Positions 5,385-9,045 of a DNA stretch of 9,045 bases are shown piece by piece; positions within the stretch are counted from its first letter, which is position 1; every line of letters begins with the position of its first letter. Both the position numbers and the translations under genes were made by a program. Source of the stretch: JAUWQU01 sp964605095 (GTDB taxonomy: Bacteria > Planctomycetota > Phycisphaerae > SM23-33); the NCBI GenBank assembly GCA_964605095.1, contig CAZSBS010000197.1, positions 1 through 9,045 of the forward strand, read 5' to 3'. Below the pieces are notes generated by a model, which searched no databases, was not told the origin of the DNA, and saw only the letters and a list, made by a program, of their open reading frames with translations.

Positions 5385-7571
5385 ATGCACGAGATGAACG
5401 TAAGGCAGGCCTCTATCTTGGCCATAGGCAAGGCCAAGGCAATCGGCGGTGTTGTGGACTATCGGATTCAGGATGCCCGCGAGGTTTATTGCGAGCACGT
5501 CTTCAACGAGGGCGTCCAGCGTCAGCGGCTTCCCAAGGCTGTGTACAAGCAGCTCCAGAAGACCATCAAGGCCGGCGAAGAGCTTGACCCGTCGATCGCC
5601 GACTCGGTTGCCCTTGCCATGCGAGACTGGGCCATTGAGCACGGTGCGTCGCACTACACGCACTGGTTCCAGCCGATGACGGGCCTGACGGCTGAGAAGC
5701 ATGACAGCTTCATCACTCCCACGGCCGACGGGGAGGTTCTGGCTCAGTTCACCGGAAAGGATCTGGTCCGCGGTGAGCCGGACGCCAGCAGCTTTCCCTC
5801 TGGCGGCATCCGCGCGACATTCGAGGCTCGCGGCTACACCGCGTGGGACCCGTCTAGCCCGGCGTTCATCCTGGACAACCCCAATGGCGCCACGCTGGTC
5901 ATCCCGACCATGTTCGTCAGTTGGACCGGCGAGGCTTTGGACAAGAAGACCCCGCTGCTGCGTTCGATGGAGGCCCTGAGCAAGCAGGCCCTGCGTGTGC
6001 TGAAGCTTTTCGGCAACACGGCCTCCACGCGGGTGTTCACCACGGTAGGGGCCGAGCAGGAGTATTTCCTGGTCGACCGCAGCTTTTTCCTGCATCGCCC
6101 GGACCTCATCAACACCGGCAGGACGCTCTTTGGCGCCAAGCCCCCCAAGGGCCAGGAGATGGAGGACAACTACTTCGGCGTGATCAACGAGCGCGTGTTG
6201 AGCTGCATGGCGGAGACGGAGTACGAGCTTCTGCGGCTTGGCGTTCCGATCAAGACCCGCCACAACGAGGTGGCCCCGGGCCAGTTCGAGCTCGCCCCGA
6301 CCTTCGAGACGGCCAACCTTGCCACGGACCATCAGATGCTGACGATGGAGATGATGCGGAAGGTCGCCGCCAGGCACGGCTTCGCGATTCTGTTTCATGA
6401 AAAGCCATTCGCGGGCATCAACGGTTCGGGCAAGCACAACAACTGGTCGATGGTGACCGACAACGGCGAGAACCTTCTCGAACCGGGCGCGACCCCTCAC
6501 GCCAACGCGCAGTTCCTGGTCTTCTGCGCCGCGGCTGTTCGGGCGGTCCACAAGTATGCGGGCCTGCTTCGGCTTAGCGTCTGCGGGGCCGGCAACGACC
6601 ACCGCCTGGGCGCCAACGAGGCCCCGCCGGCGATCCTCAGTGTATTCCTCGGCCAGCAGCTTTCGGACGTCTTCGAGCAGTTGACCAGGGGCGTGGCCAA
6701 GAATTCCAAGTCGGCTGCCAACATCGAGATCGGCGTTTCGATGCTTCCGAAGCTGCCACGCGACGCGGGCGACCGCAACCGCACGAGCCCCTTCGCGTTC
6801 ACGGGCAACAAGTTCGAGTTCCGCGCCGTCGGATCGAGCCAGTCTGTGGCTGGGCCCAACACGGTACTCAACGCCATCGTGGCCGAGTCGCTGGACTTCT
6901 TCGCGACGAGCCTGGAAAAGGCCGTCTCGGCCGGCGAGGACCTCAACGCGGCCATCCAGAAGCTTCTGGCCAAGGCCATCAAGGACTTCAAGCCGGTCCT
7001 CTTCGACGGCGACAACTACAGCGACGCCTGGAAGGTCGAGGCCAAGAAGCGCGGGCTTCCGAACCTTGTAAGCACCGTCGATTGTGTCCCGCTGGCAACC
7101 AGTAAGGAGTCGATCTCGCTGTTCACGAAGTACCGCGTGTACAGCGAGCGAGAGTTGCACAGCCGCCAGGAGATCCTGCTGGAGAACTACACTCACACCG
7201 TGATGATCGAGGCGCTGACGGCGTCGGCGATGGCGCACACGATGATCCTTCCTGCCGGGCTTAAGTACCAGTCCGCGGTTGCCAAGGCTGTCAACTCCGC
7301 CAAGCAGGCCGGTGCGTTCGATGCCGCCCTGGCGGCGATGCTGAAGGAGATCGTCAAGCTCAACGGCAGCTTCCGCAAGGCTGCCATTGCGCTGGACAGG
7401 GCAGTGGCCAAGAACCAAGACGGCGGGACCCTGGGCCATGCCAGGCACATGCACGAGAAGGTCCTGCCGGCCATGGCTGAACTGCGGATCCTGGGAGACA
7501 AGCTCGAACAGATTGTCGACGACAGCTACTGGCCGCTGCCGACATACCGGGAGATGCTGTTCATAAGATAG
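5385..7571 (+). CDS. glnN: Glutamine synthetase type III
   Basis: It makes glutamine from glutamate, ammonium and ATP in the cytoplasm, the main entry of ammonium into metabolism. The 728-residue length is that of the type III (GlnN) family, well above the roughly 450-470 of type I. T-H-W-F-Q-P-M-T-G with A-E-K-H-D (92-106) and F-P-S-G-G-I-R-A-T-F-E-A-R-G-Y (137-151) are type III hallmarks. G-A-E-Q-E-Y-F (222-228), R-H-N-E-V-A-P-G-Q-F-E (292-302) and N-G-S-G-K-H-N-N-W-S (346-355) carry the expected metal, glutamate and ATP site residues. N-R-T-S-P-F-A-F-T-G-N-K-F-E-F-R follows. A helical C-terminal region ends W-P-L-P-T-Y-R-E-M-L-F, as usual, so the gene is complete. Type III lacks the adenylylation control of enteric type I enzymes, so the sigma-54 promoter and leader may carry much of the regulation. 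The symbol glnN follows cyanobacterial use; glnA is also used. Confidence 0.97.
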   Translation: MHEMNVRQASILAIGKAKAIGGVVDYRIQDAREVYCEHVFNEGVQRQRLPKAVYKQLQKTIKAGEELDPSIADSVALAMRDWAIEHGASHYTHWFQPMTGLTAEKHDSFITPTADGEVLAQFTGKDLVRGEPDASSFPSGGIRATFEARGYTAWDPSSPAFILDNPNGATLVIPTMFVSWTGEALDKKTPLLRSMEALSKQALRVLKLFGNTASTRVFTTVGAEQEYFLVDRSFFLHRPDLINTGRTLFGAKPPKGQEMEDNYFGVINERVLSCMAETEYELLRLGVPIKTRHNEVAPGQFELAPTFETANLATDHQMLTMEMMRKVAARHGFAILFHEKPFAGINGSGKHNNWSMVTDNGENLLEPGATPHANAQFLVFCAAAVRAVHKYAGLLRLSVCGAGNDHRLGANEAPPAILSVFLGQQLSDVFEQLTRGVAKNSKSAANIEIGVSMLPKLPRDAGDRNRTSPFAFTGNKFEFRAVGSSQSVAGPNTVLNAIVAESLDFFATSLEKAVSAGEDLNAAIQKLLAKAIKDFKPVLFDGDNYSDAWKVEAKKRGLPNLVSTVDCVPLATSKESISLFTKYRVYSERELHSRQEILLENYTHTVMIEALTASAMAHTMILPAGLKYQSAVAKAVNSAKQAGAFDAALAAMLKEIVKLNGSFRKAAIALDRAVAKNQDGGTLGHARHMHEKVLPAMAELRILGDKLEQIVDDSYWPLPTYREMLFIR

Positions 7572-7598
7572 TAGCCGGTAGTCGGTAGCCGGTAGCCG
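7571..7598 (+). repeat. Tandem heptamer repeat, four GTAGYCG units
   Basis: Four head-to-tail units GTAGCCG, GTAGTCG, GTAGCCG and GTAGCCG run without interruption, beginning on the last base of the glutamine synthetase stop codon. Only one base differs among them. It looks like a short tandem repeat of the heptanucleotide type that is scattered between genes in some bacteria. It codes for nothing here. Confidence 0.75.
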
Positions 7599-7614
7599 GG
7601 AACGGCAAAACGGT

Positions 7615-7642
7615 GGAACCAGGAACCATGTATTAGGAACAG
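7615..7642 (+). repeat. Second heptamer run based on GGAACCA
   Basis: GGAACCA occurs twice in tandem (7615-7628). A diverged unit TGTATTA and then GGAACAG (7636-7642) follow in the same seven-base phase. It is a shorter and more decayed run than the one 17 bp upstream and has a different unit sequence. It may be chance beyond the two exact units. Confidence 0.45.
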
Positions 7643-7681
7643 CGTAAGAGCGGAGCCAGAACAAGGTGGTTTTTGCGTTGA

Positions 7682-7711
7682 GGCATGCTTGCTTCAGCGA
7701 GCAGGTATGCC
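7682..7711. other. Hairpin in the convergent gap
   Basis: GGCATGCTTGCT (7682-7693) pairs with AGCAGGTATGCC (7700-7711) along all twelve bases, two of them wobbles on the + strand, around a six-base loop. No T tract follows on either strand. It may belong to a dispersed repeat or help terminate transcription. No protein-coding signal is visible in the 7572-7793 gap around it. Confidence 0.5.
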
Positions 7712-7745
7712 GGAGCCTGAAGCCTGACAACGATTCCTTTTCCCT

Positions 7746-7786
7746 GACAGCCGGAAGCGGCGCCGCAACGGCGTCCTCCGGCTGTC
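7746..7786. terminator. Strong hairpin between convergent glutamine synthetase and dapA
   Basis: GACAGCCGGA (7746-7755) and TCCGGCTGTC (7777-7786) are perfectly complementary. Inside them GGCGCCG (7759-7765) pairs with CGGCGTC (7769-7775) with one wobble, leaving a CAA loop. The stem starts seven bases beyond the dapA stop codon, so it most likely protects or ends that transcript, and could act on both strands. Neither side has the T run of a textbook intrinsic terminator. Confidence 0.55.
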
Positions 7787-7793
7787 GCTGTTA

Positions 7794-8684
7794 TCACGCC
7801 TGAATACTGATGCCGAATTCGGCCAAGAGCTTGGCCAGCGGCCCGCGGTGGCGGTCGGAAAGCGTCGTCATGGGCAGGCGCAGCTCATCTGTGATCATTC
7901 CCGCCATGGCCATGGCGGCCTTGATTGGGATGGGGTTGGTCTCGCAGAACATCGCCTTGCATATCGGCAGGAGCCGAAGGTGCTGTATGCGTGCGGCCTC
8001 GGTGTCGCCGGCGCCGATATCGTCGCAGAGCTTGCGGATTTCCCGTGGCAGGATGTTCGCCAGGACGCTGATGACGCCCGATCCGCCGACCGAGCAGATC
8101 GGCAGCGTCAGCGAGTCGTCGCCGGAGAGGATCGTGATGTCGCACGAGGCGGCAATAGCGCTTACCACGTCGAGCTTGCCGGTGGCTTCCTTGACGGCGA
8201 CGACCTGCTCGATGTCCTCGTACATGCGGACGATGGTCTCGACGGACAACTCGACCGAGCATCGGCTGGGGATGTTGTACAGGACTATCGGCAGGCCGAG
8301 TTCGGCGATGGCGGCGACGTGCTCGTACATGCCCTGCTGTGTGGGCTTGTTGTAGTACGGGCTGACCACCAGGCACGCGTCTGCGCCGCAGTCCCTGGCG
8401 TGCCTGGTCAACTGGATGGCCTCGGCCGTGGCGTTGCTGCCGGTTCCGGCGATGACAGGAACCCGCCCCGCGGCGCACTCGACGGTGAAGGCGGTCACCT
8501 GGTCCTGCTCCTCGTGCGTCAGCGTGGGGCTCTCGCCGGTCGTCCCGCAGGGCACAAGCCCCTGCGTGCCCGATTCGATCTGAAACTCAATGAGCCTGCC
8601 CATCGCGTCATAGTCCACCTCGCCGCCGGCAAACGGCGTGACCAGTGCCACGAGGGAACCCGATATTTCCATGCGCGAAGCCAT
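7794..8684 (-). CDS. dapA: 4-hydroxy-tetrahydrodipicolinate synthase
   Basis: It condenses pyruvate with aspartate 4-semialdehyde, the first committed step to diaminopimelate and lysine; cytoplasmic TIM-barrel enzyme, usually a tetramer. At 296 residues it has normal length. Schiff-base lysine K165 lies in A-V-K-E-A-T-G. G-T-T-G-E-S (47-52) supplies T48 and T49, S-P-Y-Y-N-K-P gives Y111, and L-Y-N-I-P-S-R (135-141) supplies Y136 and R141, matching E. coli T44, T45, Y107, Y133 and R138. The full set favours DapA over other pyruvate-lyase relatives such as N-acetylneuraminate lyase. E-T-N-P-I-P-I-K near the C-terminus is typical. AAAGG lies ten bases before the ATG at 8684; the next ATG (8672) has no site. 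It follows pdxJ by 19 bp on the same strand, so the two are probably co-transcribed. Confidence 0.96.
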   Translation of the reverse strand: MASRMEISGSLVALVTPFAGGEVDYDAMGRLIEFQIESGTQGLVPCGTTGESPTLTHEEQDQVTAFTVECAAGRVPVIAGTGSNATAEAIQLTRHARDCGADACLVVSPYYNKPTQQGMYEHVAAIAELGLPIVLYNIPSRCSVELSVETIVRMYEDIEQVVAVKEATGKLDVVSAIAASCDITILSGDDSLTLPICSVGGSGVISVLANILPREIRKLCDDIGAGDTEAARIQHLRLLPICKAMFCETNPIPIKAAMAMAGMITDELRLPMTTLSDRHRGPLAKLLAEFGISIQA

Positions 8685-8703
8685 GAGTCAAAAGCCTTTC
8701 TTC

Positions 8704-9045
8704 TCAAAGCAGATTCTTCATTTCCGCCACCGCCTGCCGCAGGCCGACGAAGACGGCTCGGGAGATGATCGAGTGGCCGATGTTGAACTCCGTGAAGCCT
8801 TTCATGATCGCGACGGGCGCGACATTCATGTAAGTCAGCCCGTGGCCGGCGTGGACGACCAGTCCGGCGTCCAGGCCCGACTCGAGGCCCTGGCGGAGCT
8901 CAGCCAGCAGGTCCGCCTGGTTTCGCTGGTCTTGGGTCGAGTTGCCGGCCAGGCATGCGTTGGCGTACGCGCCGGTGTGAAGTTCGATTGCCTGGCACCC
9001 GGCCTCCGCGGCGGCGGCGACTTGCTCGACCGACGGGTCGATGAA
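8704..9045 (-). CDS. pdxJ: Pyridoxine 5'-phosphate synthase, C-terminal part
   Basis: PdxJ joins 1-deoxy-D-xylulose 5-phosphate and 3-amino-2-oxopropyl phosphate to form pyridoxine 5'-phosphate, the last ring-closing step of the DXP-dependent vitamin B6 pathway, in the cytoplasm. The reading frame enters from the right edge with no start in the window; 113 C-terminal residues of a protein usually near 240 are visible. Visible residues F-I-D-P (1-4), A-I-E-L-H-T-G-A-Y-A (19-28), H-A-G-H-G-L-T-Y (65-72) and F-N-I-G-H-S-I-I (87-94) align with E. coli PdxJ, including its Glu153, His193, Gly215 and His216. The end V-A-E-M-K-N-L-L is also typical. The truncation is only the window edge. dapA starts 19 bp after the stop, which suggests a pdxJ-dapA operon with its promoter outside. 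Confidence 0.94.
   Translation of the reverse strand, partial: FIDPSVEQVAAAAEAGCQAIELHTGAYANACLAGNSTQDQRNQADLLAELRQGLESGLDAGLVVHAGHGLTYMNVAPVAIMKGFTEFNIGHSIISRAVFVGLRQAVAEMKNLL

Noticed and set aside
7571..7642. CRISPR array in the repeat region.
   Set aside because: Units are seven bases with no spacers, unlike CRISPR repeats of about 23-50 bases separated by unique spacers.
5106..7730. A very long open frame (874 codons) on the minus strand opposite glutamine synthetase.
   Set aside because: It mirrors a clearly real gene in a GC-rich genome where stops are rare on the opposite strand. Its translation is rich in Arg, Val, Leu and Gly with no recognisable domain.
7682..7786. tRNA, integron attC site or insertion-sequence end at the hairpins.
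   Set aside because: There is no cloverleaf or CCA-ready acceptor, no integrase-type core sites, no transposase and no target duplication visible.

Overview
The window is GC-rich (by eye about 60%) bacterial DNA. It carries a nitrogen-assimilation region beside a lysine/pyridoxal biosynthesis pair. No taxonomic marker is present. A type III glutamine synthetase, a GTG-started amt linked to a PII gene, a sulfatase with a non-catalytic C-terminal domain, and an ABC-2 permease with a W-R-E-L-R-K-P motif together suggest a planctomycete-type bacterium (Planctomycetota, perhaps Phycisphaerae). That assignment is inference.

Layout. Positions 3-1433 (+) are the 3' part of an ABC-2 type permease cut by the window edge, ending in a likely intrinsic terminator. 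After a 209-bp regulatory gap come amt (1643-2869, ammonium channel) and glnK (2890-3234, PII protein), 20 bp apart and clearly co-transcribed. A type I sulfatase (3364-5124) follows on the same strand with its own possible promoter. A 260-bp gap then holds an inverted repeat, a near-perfect sigma-54 promoter and a structured leader ahead of glutamine synthetase III (5385-7571). A 222-bp convergent gap holds heptamer tandem repeats and two strong hairpins. On the minus strand, pdxJ (8704-9045, C-terminal part only) and dapA (7794-8684) form an operon running towards the glutamine synthetase.

How the genes work together. Amt brings in ammonium, GlnK would gate Amt according to 2-oxoglutarate and ATP/ADP, and glutamine synthetase III fixes the ammonium into glutamine. 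The sigma-54 promoter before the synthetase, and a weaker sigma-54-like box sharing the same nine bases before amt, point to joint control by nitrogen supply. The sulfatase has no evident link to nitrogen and sits between the two nitrogen transcription units. DapA makes the first committed intermediate of lysine/diaminopimelate; PdxJ makes pyridoxine 5'-phosphate.

The most notable items are the glutamine synthetase promoter plus leader, where a GC-rich hairpin has a loop complementary to two downstream copies of GGGAAAAG next to the ribosome binding site (a possible H-type pseudoknot), and a PII protein lacking the Tyr51 modification site. No clearly new multi-gene system was found.
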